Origin: Haliclystus octoradiatus
Taxonomy: Eukaryota; Cnidaria; Staurozoa; Stauromedusae; Haliclystidae
Length of the DNA stretch: 64,000 nucleotides
Assembly: GCA_916610825.1 (NCBI GenBank)
Contig: OU744450.1
Span: 9,072,261 to 9,136,260 of the forward strand
Reading direction: 5' to 3'
This document shows positions 35,876-50,944 of this stretch, in pieces (positions within the stretch are counted from its first letter, which is position 1; the number at the start of each line of letters is the position of its first letter). The notes beneath the pieces are model-generated. The model worked only from the letters and a program-made list of their open reading frames with translations. It did not search any database and was not told the DNA's origin. The position numbers and the translations under genes were made by a program.

Positions 35876-38800
35876 TACAATTTCTAAAGAAGTATATTAT
35901 AGAGACCATAATGATATAGCACACAAATAAGCATTTAAAGAATTGAATTTGATAATAATGATAATTAAATTAAGTTAATATCAAATTTTCTTCAAGACAA
36001 TTAACGTATAATTCTAGTGGGCAATAGGAGGCTAAGTGACTATTTTAAGCTCTTCTTAGTGATTGGATGATTAATTTATTTGAAGTATTTTGTAATGAAT
36101 GCACATTGTTATTTAAATTATGAAAATTAATAATTTATTCATTATTGCATATTGTTCTTTATTTAATATTTATCATATTTATAATATATTATGAGTTAAA
36201 CACATGTATGCGAGAGTTCTCTGTTTGTTAAAACTGAGCATAATATAGAATTGAAACAAAGATGAGGCAATCTATCCCGCTACTCAGAGTTTCACTCGTT
36301 TATTTTGCCATCATCAGACGGTTCATCAAACTGCAAATTAAACTTGTAAAACTTCAAGTAACGGAAAAACCTTTTGCCTCATATTTGTTTCAACCATATT
36401 TATTTGTATTAATTCTAGAGATAATATATTTTTCAAATTGTTTACTGGAAATTTTCTTGTTCAGATTATATTTAAATGTTCTACTTGATCATATATTTTA
36501 AAGAACTATTTGACAATTATGAAGGAATTTAAAATTATGAGTATATGTTACAAAAATAAATATGTAGCAAAACCTTCTTTATGATGAAATGGTACCCTTA
36601 TTTGGAAAACTAATTTACTGTAGTCATTTCTTTCTTAGGTTTCAAAATTTTCCTTGGTTTTCAAAAGTTTTATCAAAGTGCACACATCACATTTGTAGCT
36701 TGTGTGAACATGTTAACTAAAGTTATTTATAAACTGTAGTATTTTATTGTAGAACATAGATGAGTGGCTACAAACTTAGTTGGAGGTTATATCACCTTGA
36801 AACAATGAGTGAATCTGTAAAATCTTGTTTTATCAGAAATATCTTTAAAAGGACGACAGACATACCCAAGAATAGAAAGTCTGATTCCAAATTCTGAGTT
36901 TCATTATTAGACTTGCTAAGTGGACAAGCACTGTGAAAACGTTAATGAACCAGTTTTAATGAAAAGTTTATGAAAACAGGTCATTTGAACTGTTTGCCAT
37001 CCATTTATAATGTGTTTATGATCAGATCATCATCGCCATTTATTCAGAAATACCTATTAAGTATACATCATCTGAGAACAGTATTAACATAATTTTTCAT
37101 AAGACTTACTTTAAAATCAGTAATATCAGTTCATGAAGTTTATGAACGCAGTTAATATTTTCGCATAGGTAATTTTTACCCAGGTTTCCTGTTTAGGTCG
37201 AAACGAGAGGAAGATCTGGAGTAAAATTCACAGGGTTTTCTTAGCAAAAAGTTACTTAATAAAATTGGGAAATATATTTGAAGAAATGAATTATCATCAT
37301 CATCAAAAAAAATCTGGTTCCAGATTGTAAACTCAATTTCAAGAAAATGCTTCTATTCTTCCAAATATGTAAGAACGGTCTTCTCAGACTACCATGGAAG
37401 CTAAAAACATTGATATGGTCGAACTCTGTTAATATCCCCTTTTTCATGTCCCACCTTGCTTAATAACCCCACGTAAAACTGATTTCAAGTTTCAATTCTC
37501 CATACAAACTCTCATATTCTTACGTCGCTTAATATCCCACCTCGGTTAATGTCCCACTATACATCCGTACCAGAGGGTGATATTAAGCAAGTTCGACTGT
37601 ATTGTTGTTTCATTTTTGTCAATGACATCCTATTGAGTTTAGCATTAATAATTCATATCAATTATCCATGACATGTTTATGCATTCTGTCAATGGGCAAA
37701 TGATTTGCATATGATAATTTTTAGAAATGTGTAATGTAATATATATCGGAAATATGCAGGTGATATTGGAATACTACACATTGATGTGCAGTATTCTTTA
37801 AACAATCACCCTCTAAAACCTGCCATGTCTATAAAAGACCTTTGGATTATGATTTACTCTAAGCTGAATTTCTCCCTGCATTGCAAAAGCCCAGTGCAAA
37901 ACTCTTCATTCTGGAACTTTTTAAGCCTTTTTTGACTTTAGAGTTTTTTGAGATTTGAAGAACTTTGAAGAAATAATTGAAATTTGAAGATCTTTTTTAG
38001 ATTTTTGTAACATTTCGGGTATTGTAGTATTTTAAGGACGTTTAGAATTGTTTCGTTCTTCACATTTTACCAAAGTGGCACCTCATCTCCCCCCACCCCA
38101 TACATGTAGAGCTGGTGTTTTACCCCCTCGGTTTGCAAAGCTATTACATCAAAACTTCACTATCTCTCTTTTTAACTCCGAAGTTGGAATTAAGAGCCTT
38201 CACAGTATATGTAAATCCCTCATAGAATCATACTCTGCATCATACAGTAAAAGCCTAACTATATAATGATAAAATAACAAAGAGATAGAGCATTAAGTAG
38301 AGCATAAGTTGAAAATTTTGGTAAGGATGTTCAAAAACAGAGTTTTAAGCGTAATATATTTCTCTGATACCCTATTATATTGTTAAATGATAGGTATAAT
38401 CGCCCATCCATTGATTAAAATGGATGATTATGCAAAACTGTTCTTTTTCAGGTCTGTCGATATCGTAAAAACATCAAACAACCCGCGCAATACTGATATT
38501 GCACAAGCTTAATTTTTAGTGTCACATTTTTGATATAAACAGCATATCAAGCATAAATTGTAGTATAATAATTATTATCGTGGTTTTTATTTAAATAGGA
38601 CTCCGTCTCAGCATACATTCTGGGACACGATGGGATGGAAGACAAAGAGAAACGTCATAAAATGCCGGTGTGCTACTTTATTTAGAAACGAATCGGCCAT
38701 GTATGTATTGTATAACAGTATGTGCAGTATCCTATATTCTTACCGTGTTTTAATTATACTCTAAAGTTTAGTCGTAGACCAAAAAAATATCAGATGATAT

Positions 38801-39203
38801 CAATGATGTCACACAGCCTCAAATTGAAGATCCTTCGTCAACTTCCAGGAGAGAGTTCCCCAGACCCCTGGATCAGAGGACTCTGCCCTAGATGAGGTGG
38901 TTTTAGGGCCCTCATAATCGGCAACTAATCTCAGACTCGCCACACATGATTCAATCTCCAAAACCATCCGTAAATGTAAGCATGATGAGACAATCGTGTT
39001 GTAAGAAACAACTACATATGTACTTGCTTCACGCGACGCCGTACCTGTTCTGCGACGCTGTCAAAAGAGAAAGACCAGCAGCTAAGAAATAGGTTCGCTT
39101 GTTAATTGCGTTCATTGTTCAAACATTATTGAGTTGCGTTCAGTGTTTAAAATATATCAAGGCTGTTGGACAATCTTTTAACTGGTTAGCATAATTTCGA
39201 GCT
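35876..39203. other. Spacer between SAMHD1-like gene and MIF gene 1
   Basis: No convincing exon. It holds degenerate TTCATGAA-type sequence (about 36940-37170), one copy of the GATATTAA repeat (37425-37600), and otherwise AT-rich DNA. Short open frames here are not supported. Confidence 0.5.
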
Positions 39204-41641
39204 ATGCCTACACTAACCATTAGTACTAATCTACCATTCTCAGCTTTTCCCGAAAATTTTATCAAAGATGTTAGCAATTTGGCTGCCACACTGTTGAAGA
39301 AGCCAGAGAAGGTAAATTTGGTTCAATATCAGTATCTACCAAGACTGCCGAACCTGTGTACTTTTGTCTAGGCCTATATTTGGCCATTGAATGTGACAAA
39401 TTGGAGATGATTGTTCGGGGATTTCAACATCATTATTCTTGTCAGACTTCTCGGTTACTTTTTTAAACTCATTCATCTTTAGCTGACATCATTTTGCATC
39501 CATGTCAAATATATTACTTTTTCCCGTTTCACTTCACATTATGGAATATGTCTATATAGTACCGGCTGCCACCTGCCATGGCAGTACTGCAAAGTTCGAC
39601 AATCCCCATCGGGGCTGGTAAATGTTCCTACTGAACGAGGCTAGACCGGGGCTAGACATATAGAAATCCAAATCCTTTGATCGATAAAGTATTTTGTTTA
39701 ACTTTCATTTCCTTGTAAACCTTGAAACATTCACTAATGCCACTAATGCCATTTTTAAATTCTATACTTGTGCTCGCATTGGCCCTGCTCGCCATTTGCA
39801 CTGGTAGTGTCCGTAGCGGTATTGCAAAACAGGGTCAAAAAAACTCAAATTTCAAACTTAGCTTAATTAATTAGCCTATCTGACTTATAACCCGTAGCTT
39901 TATTTATTCCTGCATAGAGGCAAGGCATGTGAGTTGTGAGGGACCAGAGGTGGGGTGTTTCTAAAAAATAGAAACACGTAGCTGATGTCTGGATTTTGGT
40001 TAAGTGGAGTAAACCTGATCAGCCAAATGTACACGTGCCATTTTCTATTGTCTACTTTTTCAAGTTTATAAAACTATTTATAAATCGAAGCAACTTTATT
40101 TCCTTACTGCATGCGTTGCAGTCCATTTGAAAATCTTTGCCAAAGTTTGCTAGAATGTCAATTAAAGTTATTTTGAACTTGCGGATTCAAAATTGAAAAG
40201 CGAATGCCATTTCTCAAGCCAACTTTCAAAATTGGATTTTCCTGAAAGTGGCATGTAGCTCTCAGTCAACATACCAGAGTGTATTTCCATCCCGTAAGTG
40301 GGATTATATCAGGTACTGTAGTATGAATACCGAATGGTAGACGTGGCGTATTCACTGCTAATAAATACTGTAGGTGTACGAATACAGAATATCATCTATC
40401 ACCTATATGATGATCATCTAGCAGGATTACTAGGTAGTCGTACCCCTATAGGTTATACGCCGTACTTTATGAGGCGATCCATCAACAATGGTTCAGCAAG
40501 CCTGAAAGTACGGCCTATAATCTGGCCAAATACGACGATAAACTTTTGGGTCGACCCTGCAAATTTGAAAGTACGGCTGATCGAGGCCCACCAAACTGAA
40601 AACAGCCGTACTCTTGTCCATGTAGTCAATTGTCATGTATAGTCATGTATAATATATAGAGTAAATTGTTATTTTTCTTCGTTCCACTATACGGTATAGT
40701 CTATTTGCATTCAACTATGTCATTCACAAGCAATGAGCTTTGGTGGAACACTCGATCCATGTATATCTGCCGTATTGAGCTCGATTGGGTCTGTCACTGA
40801 AGAGGAAAATAGAAAAACTGCTGAAAAACTTATGGGTCTATTTGAACGATCAACTGCCATACCTATTGAAAGGTCAGTTTCAGCCGATTTGAGAGATCAT
40901 ATAGTTGTCATTAATTGCTAATTGTATATCATCTATCGATAGATATCTGTATATAAAGACCATATAATATATAGTTGATAATAGCTAAATGACTATTTAA
41001 AATATTTCAATGGATTAAGTTGTGTGCTTGTATAATGTATACCATTCCTTTTAACTTGTACGCATCTCCATGTTGCTTAGTTTAAATATGCATGCTTCAC
41101 AACAACCGTATATGGTAATGGTATACCTCAAAACGGCACATACCCGTATGTTGTTGATGTTGATATTGTTGTTGTTGTTGTTGTTGTTGCTGTTGTTTTA
41201 TTCGTCAATAGTTAAAAAACTTGTTGGGTGAAAACCTAAGGCACCCACTTACGTACCGCCCTTTAATTGCATGCGATATATAATGTGTATAATGATTGAA
41301 TTTAAACTAAGAATTGATTAGAATATACTAAACAGTAGTTTGACAGATCATCATTTAATTTAATTTTGAAGTTTGTAAATTCTTTGCTGAGACAATGTCT
41401 TCAGGAAGATCGTTCCAAGGTCGGTTGACACGATTGCAGTACAGTAGTTGTTTTTTACTGTTATTGGATTTGGGGCATACTACACATCTATGTTTAATGC
41501 TATGACTCCGCATGACATATCAATGTATATAATGTCAAAAAATTAATGTACAGTTGACATTTTTACATTTGTAGGATGTATCTAAAATTTGACGATGTAG
41601 AAAAGCACATGATGGCATGGAATGGTTCAATATACTGTTAA
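39204..41641 (+). CDS. MIF-like: MIF-family cytokine/tautomerase, gene 1 (three exons, complete)
   Basis: Exons are 39204-39311 (108 bp), 40700-40872 (173 bp) and 41575-41641 (67 bp), joining in phase to 115 residues plus stop. Both this length and the 108/173/67 pattern are those of vertebrate MIF. The protein starts MPTLTISTNLPFSAF; Pro after Met is the catalytic base of MIF tautomerases. Exon 1 ends LLKKPEK. Exon 2 has QAMSFGGTLDPC and LSSIGSVTEEENR, matching the QLMAFGG and HSIG region. Exon 3 encodes MYLKFDDVEKHMMAWNGSIY. The CxxC redox motif of human MIF is reduced to one Cys (DPCISA). Splice sites are GTAAAT, TATAG, GTCAGT and TTTGTAG. An AATAAA lies at 41770. MIF proteins are leaderless; none is seen here. 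Confidence 0.93.
41156..41200. repeat. (GTT)n microsatellite
   Basis: A short imperfect run of GTT triplets in MIF gene 1 intron 2. Confidence 0.85.
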
Positions 41642-41769
41642 AAGAACTAGAACACGATAATATAGACTTCGAAGATTGTTCTAGATGTAATCCTCTTTGT
41701 CATGTATTTAATTACATGTCCTGTATCGTGTACTGTATGGTTCACAGGTATTTCCTTGCATCTTTATTT

Positions 41770-41775
41770 AATAAA
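41770..41775 (+). terminator. Polyadenylation signal of MIF gene 1
   Basis: AATAAA lies about 130 bp after the stop codon of the three-exon MIF gene, a normal distance for a short 3' UTR. Confidence 0.6.
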
Positions 41776-41990
41776 ATATAATACTGTGTATTGTTTCCTA
41801 CTTTGTATAGCCTTTCAAATCGTGTTTATATATATGCAGTATAACTATATAATCAAAGTCTAATATATTAAAATTATTTAACGACGCACAATTGCATTAT
41901 TTGTTAGATAATGGTATAAGATTTATATTAATTGAGCCACGAAATGTTTGTAGTTGTTGCCTAATTTTTTTTGCAATTCAAGAGGCTCCT

Positions 41991-42195
41991 TAAAGGAGCA
42001 AAAATGACCGGCAGGCGCTAAGCACTTAGGATCACGTGCATGTTTATTGTTTATAACACAATGTTCATTGTTGACATGAATTTATAACAAATTAGGCCTG
42101 CGTATAACAATAGTTTCAAAGCGAGACCGTTGAATTACGCTAAGCATAAATTCAACTTGAGCTCGCAGCGGTTGCCGGTCAATTTTGCCCCTTTA
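41991..42195. repeat. Short inverted-repeat MITE
   Basis: TTAAAGGAGCAAAAATGACCG near 41990 is inverted as CCGGTCAATTTTGCCCCTTTAA near 42195. About 200 bp, no coding frame, just downstream of MIF gene 1. Confidence 0.65.
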
Positions 42196-42514
42196 ATATA
42201 AACTGTGTTCTGATAAGAAAGTGTAATTATTAGGTCAACTCACATGTACGTTTAATTCATACGAGGTAAAAACATTTTGTACCAGATTAATGAATAAATC
42301 AATAAAAAAGAATCAGAATTATTATTAATAATATTTCTAATCTAACAATGGAATGATGACCGTAATTCTTATATTTCTGGCAGAAGTGTTTCAGATACGA
42401 ATAATCGACTGAGTCACGTGATTAATTGTAGCCTGTAAATGGCTCGAATCTTGTTCACTGCAATAATTTCGATCATTACAATCCCTATAAATAACAGAGG
42501 CCTATGTAGGGTTA

Positions 42515-43297
42515 GGCCTGGATTATACAGCGCGCTTTCGAGCGTGCCGTGCTTTCGTTTACAGTAAATTGAAAGTTGGCTCGCTGCCGGCGCGCCCGTC
42601 TAACTTGACACGGCTCGCTGTCATTAGCACGGCGCGCTCCAAATCGAAAGCTCGCATAGGAAGAGCGTGCTTTCACTTGAAGGCGAACTTTCATTTCGAC
42701 ATTCCAGGGATTCCTCTTACCATATTTGGTAAAACCCGGGGGTTGATGTCGAGAAAGAAATGTCTAGCCTCTTTTTCTCGGCCGTTGCCTAGATACAGTT
42801 CCGTTTTGCAAATAAACAGATGAATAAACATTGATTTTCTTTCGAATTATAATCGAAATCCACAAAATAATGATAGGGAAACTACTCAGAGCATCTGTAC
42901 TTCTCAATTGAAGAGGAGAAAACTTTCAAATAGTATTAATTAGACAAGGTTATATATATATGCTCTGCAGATTAGATATAAGCCACTGTCTTGTATTTGT
43001 AGGACCATGGTAGGTTAAAAAACTATCATTGTACGATAATCACAACTATTTGATGGCGAATTGTGATAAAAATCACTTTTTGAAGCAATAAATTTATTTC
43101 ACGAAAAGCGTATACTTGTCAATCAAAAGTCTTGTGAGATATTTTCTTACACGTCATCATGTAATTCAAAGGAAGTTTTTACACAACTTTTGAGGACGGC
43201 TCGCTGTATAACTAGACATTTTCAAAAGCGCGCGCCTTCAAATGAAAGCGCGCTCGAAAGCACGGCACGCTCGAAAGCGCGCTGTATAATCCAGGCC
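42515..43297. mobile_element. Harbinger-like non-autonomous element with TTA duplication
   Basis: GGCCTGGATTATACAGCGCG at 42515 is inverted at 43278-43297, and the match extends about 43 bp. TTA flanks both ends (42512-42514, 43298-43300), as expected for PIF/Harbinger elements. GC-rich ends in an AT-rich region. No transposase. Confidence 0.8.
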
Positions 43298-43537
43298 TTA
43301 GATAGCCAATTGTATTGTAACGAAAATGATTCGATCAATCTGATTGGTTTAGAGTTCGACGCCAAATCACAATAGCAAAACTAGAGGCGAAAACATAATC
43401 GATCTTACAATTATTTGAACTTGATATCACGAATGAGAATTTCAAAATTGATCACGAGTTTTCAAAAACATTTTATGAGCAAGAAAGTCATGTAGATGCT
43501 TGTAAAAGTTATGCTACGGTAGTTATATATTGTAATA

Positions 43538-43713
43538 CAAAGCAATTTGCGCACAGTTTCCTACGAGCTATTGATAGTTGTCGCAGGAGAGGTACGTAAG
43601 GAGAAAACGAGAAGGTATCCATCAGAAAATTACGAGCCTCCTCGGCGAGTAATTTTCGCCTTTGAAATTTTTCCTGAGCTGACTCGTAAGAAACTGTGAA
43701 CAAATTGCTTAAT
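43538..43713. repeat. Hairpin MITE
   Basis: AAGCAATTTGCGCACAGTTTC at 43541 is mirrored by GAAACTGTGAACAAATTGCTT ending near 43711, with further paired TACGAG words. No coding frame. Confidence 0.6.
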
Positions 43714-44289
43714 AATGCATTCGTATTTTCTTGACAAATAAACCTACATTTTGTAAACTTGATACGCAGTTATCAGGAAATTCTGCCAAACTTCAGTAGC
43801 CGAGTGATTGGAGGCGAAAACAAACAATACAACACGTCAGATCTCCTTTGGATACACCGAGGTGATTCATACTTCTACGTTTACAATATACACTTCCCGG
43901 CTTTAAATAACAACTACTGATTGTTCTCTTCAACTCTAACTCAGTGCATTATCACTAATTCCTAACAAATTATAATAAATGGGATGGTTCACGCGTGTAC
44001 GTCTAAGCAAAATATTTTTTTAGGCTTATAGAAATGAAAAGATAATACATTTTCAATAGACATCAATGCATTTATCTGACTGTGAAGAACAAGTATACTG
44101 TAGATTGAAACAATAGAAAATTCTGGGAGAGAATATAAAATGCCATGTTCGTCAGTAAAATCATTTCATCAGCCGTACTGTGAGGAAGCGTTGTATTTGA
44201 AATTATTCAAGTGGACTCATTGCAGTAAAAAGTTACATATCATTATATTCTACTCGGGACTTACACGATACATTCCGCAGTTTTTAATG

Positions 44290-45388
<1,099 letters not shown>

Positions 45389-46100
45389 GTCAGTTATTAA
45401 TCAATAATTACAAAACTATAAATCCACTCTGGAACAATCTCGAATATTGATTGTTAAGTCCGTGCAGCCCCGATTCAATGAGTCTAAAATTCCGTTAAGC
45501 AATAAACCCACGAATGAGCTGAAATCAACGTTAAATGGCCTTAATTTTCATGAACTGTTCATGAACTCCTGAATTGTTTTTCGCAGGGGAGCGTCTGACA
45601 AAAGTAATACTTTCACTTGTGAGCCCAGCATATTGAAATGAATGGCGATGGCTTGACTTGATGTATATTACATTATGGGTGTGAGATCTTGTCATGGTCG
45701 TATTTGGTTGTTGAAATATATGGGAGAGCAGAGGAGGTGCTAGATTGAATTAGATTAAATTTAGTTTGTGTGTGAGCATTAATTGATGTTAGGTTATTCC
45801 TAGAATTATAAGAATCCTAGATTCCGGAAGGTTAGAGCAGATTCAGAAGAAAGTTGATCTTTTTATGATTCATTAGTCAAACATCAACAAAAAAAATTGA
45901 AATCAGAGGGAAATCTTGAAATGCTTCTAGGATTCCAGAAGGCTGAACTTTTTGTCGGCCCCTGGCCAGGTCCAGTGCACGAGCCAAAAGTCGGGAACCC
46001 AGGATCTATGATCAGGGAAGTTTGAGCTAAATTGACCGAAAATCAGAAGTTAATATATTTTGTAAAACAAATTTAGTACGAAGTGGATATAGTCCCGGTA

Positions 46101-49100
46101 GCGATTTGACAAACAGATAGAAGTTGTGACCACCTGCGCGCGCATGTGCCGTAACATATCCAAAGCGGTCAATTTGCTCTAATTGTGCGGCCAAAGCCTA
46201 ACACGTAAGTTATCTTTACAAAATGGCGATCAGAAGCAGACGTTAAACCACGGTTAAACGAAACCTTTGACTTGTATTATTAAATTACACTTTATATTTC
46301 TTAATGAAAATTGAACACTTGATTACACTTCGCAATAAAAAATTTACGATTAAATGGATTCAGAAAAACTTTTATTATCAAGTCAAATAGTCGACGGCAT
46401 AAATCTTAATTCCTGAATGTCATGGCCTATTATTTGATTATTCTATGGTTCTAGACACACTGTAGTCGAGAATCTATATCGCTAATTAGGTAAGCACATA
46501 ATAAACTATGACTTATCTAAGATTGAAACTGTTGACGGTATTTGATAATGCTTCAACAAACAGCAGCTCGATATTTATTCTGCAAGAACACGACAGTCGA
46601 GTTCAACAAAGTCTAGAAACCTTCTATACGTTGGCAATAAAAACTGTCTGGTTCTTTTAAAAGCGCGCACTAATTTATCTAAAACTGGTTGCACATTTAA
46701 AATAAATAATAAACTACCATGATTCTAAGTTTGACTATAATTGCTTGACTCTTTAATACCAAAGTTATTTACTTTGCAAAATACGAAGTATACTATACTC
46801 TTTCCGCTTTGTTGACAAAGTCTCAAAGCCATTTTTACTTTTTGAATTATAAGGTATCTCAATCAAAGCAAGGTAATGCCGATGACTACATATCACTCAA
46901 CATGTATCACATGCATACACATTTATCGACGTAAATTGATAAAATTTCATGAAAAAGTATCAAGTTTAATATGTTTAGATATATAATCATCCAAGTTGCC
47001 AAAGGTTTTTTGGGGGGAGGGGGTGCCAAAATGTAGGTCTTTCATTTACTTCAACTTGTAGGTCTCTCCAAATAAATTGAGACATGCAGATGACTAGATA
47101 TCACTAGGTAGTACTCTTAGACATGTATCAAAATCTATTCAAAATATTTCTTGAAAATCGACCAAGTTTATATTTAGATACAGCCACTTAAGTTGACAAA
47201 GGGGGCATTTGGGTTTATTCAAAAAGCTAGGTTTACACTTTCTCCCACTTCTAGGTAGGTTTCTCAACATAAAACAAGGGATGCCGATGATAATATATCA
47301 TTAGAGATTACTCCTAGACATGTATTGAAGTAAATTCAAAATAATTCTCGAAAATTGATCGAGTTTATATTTAAATATAGCCACTTAAGTTGACAAATGG
47401 GGCATTTGGGTTTATCAAATAGCTCCAGCTTCTAGGTCCGTCAAATTAAAACAAGGGGTGCCAATGATTAGATATCATCAGAGATTACTCCTTGACATGT
47501 ATCGAAGTAAATTCAGAACCTTTCTTGACAAAATATCTAGTTTATATTTAGATAGAGCCACTTAAGTTGACAAGGGGTGCATTTTGGGTTTTTCAAAAAG
47601 CTGGGTTTTACACTTTTTCCAACTTCTAGGTCTCTGAAAGTAAATTGAGACAGGCAGATGACTAGATATCACTAGATGGGACTCTTAGACATGTATCAAA
47701 GTAAATTCAGAACATTTCTTCAAAAAACATCTAGTTTATATTTTGATAGAGCCATTTAAGTTGACAAGGGGGGCATTTGGGGTTTTCAAAAGCCGCATTT
47801 TCACTTTCTCCAACTTCTAGGTCCCACCAGATATTACTTGTAAACGACACCCAGCGTCTGTGGAGTTTAATTTGTGTTACAGTTTGTATATTTGTTCAAC
47901 TATTAGAACATTGAGGAACAAATGAAATCGTTAGAACATTGAAACAACATAACACTAAACACATGAATATCTTTGCTATTAAAATTAACTATTTCAAATT
48001 AATAATTCCGTCGTCGTAGAACACCCAAACACCTGACAAACAACTGTCACAAATTGAGGTGATGTGTACGTAAAACAGCATGTGCACAGTCTAACTGCAT
48101 GCTGCTGAGGATGACTGCCACATCTTTGAGAGATAAAGTAAATCCAACAACTAAATTCCCTTGTATTTCATGTATTTCTTAATAAATTATATTTATTTCA
48201 AGCATAAAAAATGATTGAAAATAGGGCAGATTCAACATTAAATATCTCCGCTTATACAGTTTCAAACTAAGAACTCATTGTCACCATTCTTCATCATTTA
48301 GCTTCAGCTACTTGAATCTGTGTTAAAAATTTGTTGTGTCATGTGCTCTTTAAACTAGGTTACCTATATAAGCAAAATATCTAAATTCTCTAATTGCTCA
48401 GAATTCTAAAAATAGTGTTACGTTATGATTGAATATAGTGCTCTCAAAACAATCCCGAAGTAACATTACGTTATAAGTTAAAGAGATGACATGCTATCAT
48501 CTATTACATTCAAATAACGACACCATAATCAAACTTAGGCATAATTCAGAATACCTATTCATGTAGCTACGTCATCCAAGTTCAACATTTGTAATTAAAC
48601 AATCATGTAATAATATAAAAAGAGGCCGATAAATTAGGAATTCCATTAATTAATTAACTAAATAAAAAGCACAAACTTCATGAAAAAATATTAATTTAAG
48701 ATATAAAATATATAGCCTCAAATTGATGTATCTAAATATACACTAATAATAACATAAAAGTGATTGTGTAGTCATTGCTGTTTTAATATTTTTTGATGCC
48801 ATAAAAGCAGAGCTGTTTAATAATAGATAAATACAAATATGAGACATTCATATTTGCTACTAATAGTTTCGCCTTGAGCGATCATCATGCAATTTAATCT
48901 ATAGATATGATATGAATGTCTGATTTTTGTGTTTATTTATTATTAGATATGAACTAGATATTTTTTCAAGAAATGTTTTGAATACTTGCCTAAGAGAAAT
49001 CTCTATTGATATCTAGTCATCGGCATCCCTTATTTTAATATGAGGGATCTAGAAATTGGAAAAAGTGTAAATCCGGCTTTTTGAAAAGACACACCAATGC

Positions 49101-50424
49101 CCCCTTTGATAACTTAAATGGCTCAATCTGAATATAAACTTGATATTTTGTCAAGAAATGTTTTGAACCTACTTCAATATTTGTCAAAGAGTAATCTCTA
49201 ATGATACTTAATCATCAGCACCCCTTGTTTCACTTTGAGGGACCTAGAAGTTGGAGAAGGTGTAAGCCCAGCTTTTTGAAAAACCCCAAATGTCCCCTTT
49301 GTCAACTTAAGCGGCTATATCTAAATATAAACTGGATCCTTTTTTGAGAAATATTTTGAATTTACTTCGATACAGGTCTAAGAGTAGTATCTAGTGATAT
49401 CTAGTCATCCGCATGTCTCAATTTATTTGGATAGACCTACAAGTTTAAGTGAAAATCCAGCATTTTGACCCCCCTCCCCCAAAAAACCTTTGTCAACCTC
49501 TGGATGGTTATATATCTAAACATAATAAACTTGATACTTTTTCATGAAATTTTATCAATTTACGTCGATACATGTCTATGCATGTGATACATGTTGAGTG
49601 ATATGTAGTCATCGGCATATCTTGCTTTGATTTGAGAGACCTTATAATTCAAAAAGAAAAAGATGGCTTTGAGACTTTGTCAAGAAAGCGGAATGAGTAT
49701 AGTATAATTCGTATTTTGCAAACTAAATAGCTTTGGTATCAAAGAGTCAAGCAATTATAGTCAAACTTAGAATCATAGTAGTTTATGAATTATTTTAAAT
49801 GTGCAACCAGTTTGAGATAAATTAGTGTGCGCTTTTAGAAGAACCAGAGAGTTTTTATTGCCAACGTAGGCCTAGGCCTATTTGATATTCTATAATCTAT
49901 GGCCTATCGAAGGCTTTCTAGACTTTGTTGAACTCGACTGTCGTGATTTTGCAAAATCAATATCGAGCTGCTCTTTGTTGAAGCATTATCAAATACTGTC
50001 AACAGTTTCAAACTTAGATAAGTCATAAATTATTATGTGCTTACCTTTTTAGCGATATAGATTCTCGACTACAGTGTGTCTAGAACCATAGAATAATCAA
50101 ATAATAGGCCATGACATTCAGAAATTAAGATTTATGCCGTCGACTATTTGACTTGATAATAAAAGTTTTTCTGAATCCATTTAATCGTAAATTTTTTATT
50201 GCGAAGTGTAATCAAGTATTCAATTTTCATTAAGAAATATAAAGTGTAATCTAAATATAAGTCATAGGTTTCCTTCGTTTTACGTCTGCTTCTGATCGCC
50301 ATTTTGTAAAGATAACTTACGTGTTAGGCTTTGGCCGCACAATTAGAGCAATTTGACCGCTTTGGATATGTTACGGCACATGCGCGCGCAGGTGGTCACA
50401 ACTTCTATCTGTTTGTCAAATCGC
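46101..50424. mobile_element. Foldback-like giant inverted repeat with tandem subunits
   Basis: The left arm starts GCGATTTGACAAACAGATAG at 46101; the right arm ends with its inverse at 50424. The outer about 760 bp (46101-46860 against 49660-50424) is strongly inverted. The inner arms are tandem units of about 190 bp marked by AAGTTGACAAA...GGGGCATTTGGG at 46993, 47200, 47387, 47564 and 47758, and by inverse units near 49111, 49300 and 49480. The spacer of about 1.1 kb (47826-48949) has no frame that I recognise. Long inverted repeats made of tandem units are the hallmark of Foldback elements, as described in Drosophila and sea urchin. Confidence 0.8.
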
Positions 50425-50624
50425 GTCCCGGTAATAGTCCAGTCAATCTAAAATTTGACCAAGGACAAATTGCAACACAAGCTTTTTTTATGGAAGATAG
50501 GGTAGAATTTTATGCTGAACAACATATCAAAAATCGAGAAAAATCGAAGTGGCGGAAGGTGCTCAATTTTATAGAAATTAGTTACGGTCGGCATGAAAGC
50601 GAGGCTGTGTCATTTAGGGCTTAA
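50331..50624 (+). other. 97-codon open frame at the Foldback edge, status unclear
   Basis: The frame starts at a GTG inside the right arm and runs out past it, with GQIATQAFFMEDRVEFYAEQ and VLNFIEISYGRHESEAVSF. Related DNA occurs inverted at about 55400-55615 (AAAAAAAGCTTGTGTTGCAA is shared), where the frame is broken. It may be the edge of a mobile unit or a captured gene piece. I do not recognise the protein. Confidence 0.3.
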
Positions 50625-50944
50625 AACTGAGCGATATTTCAAAAAATAAGAGAATGTACGCAATCAAGAAGAACACACTCAGTGACACAATATAATTCCA
50701 AAAAAAAAATCATAAGTTGATCATTATAACAGAAAAACCATAACGAGGCTAAAAATTATATTAGGGAATTTACTGTACTTTTACTGTACTATCACCAATA
50801 ACGCCAGATAAAATGCGCATTAAAAGATGCTAGGCATAAGAACACGCATTAGCTCCTTGAAATAGGGGCAAATCGATGTACCTAACGATTATATTAATTA
50901 ACTACCAGGCAAATATTAAAATATTAAATTCTATTCAAATCAGC

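Noticed and set aside
36262-36501. 79-codon hydrophobic frame
   Set aside because: AT-rich sequence gives Leu/Ile/Phe-rich frames by chance; no splice context or family match.
40334-40642. 102-codon frame with repeated LKVRxI words
   Set aside because: It lies in intron 1 of MIF gene 1, and its internal similarity comes from a short DNA repeat (GAAAGTACGGC). No family resemblance.
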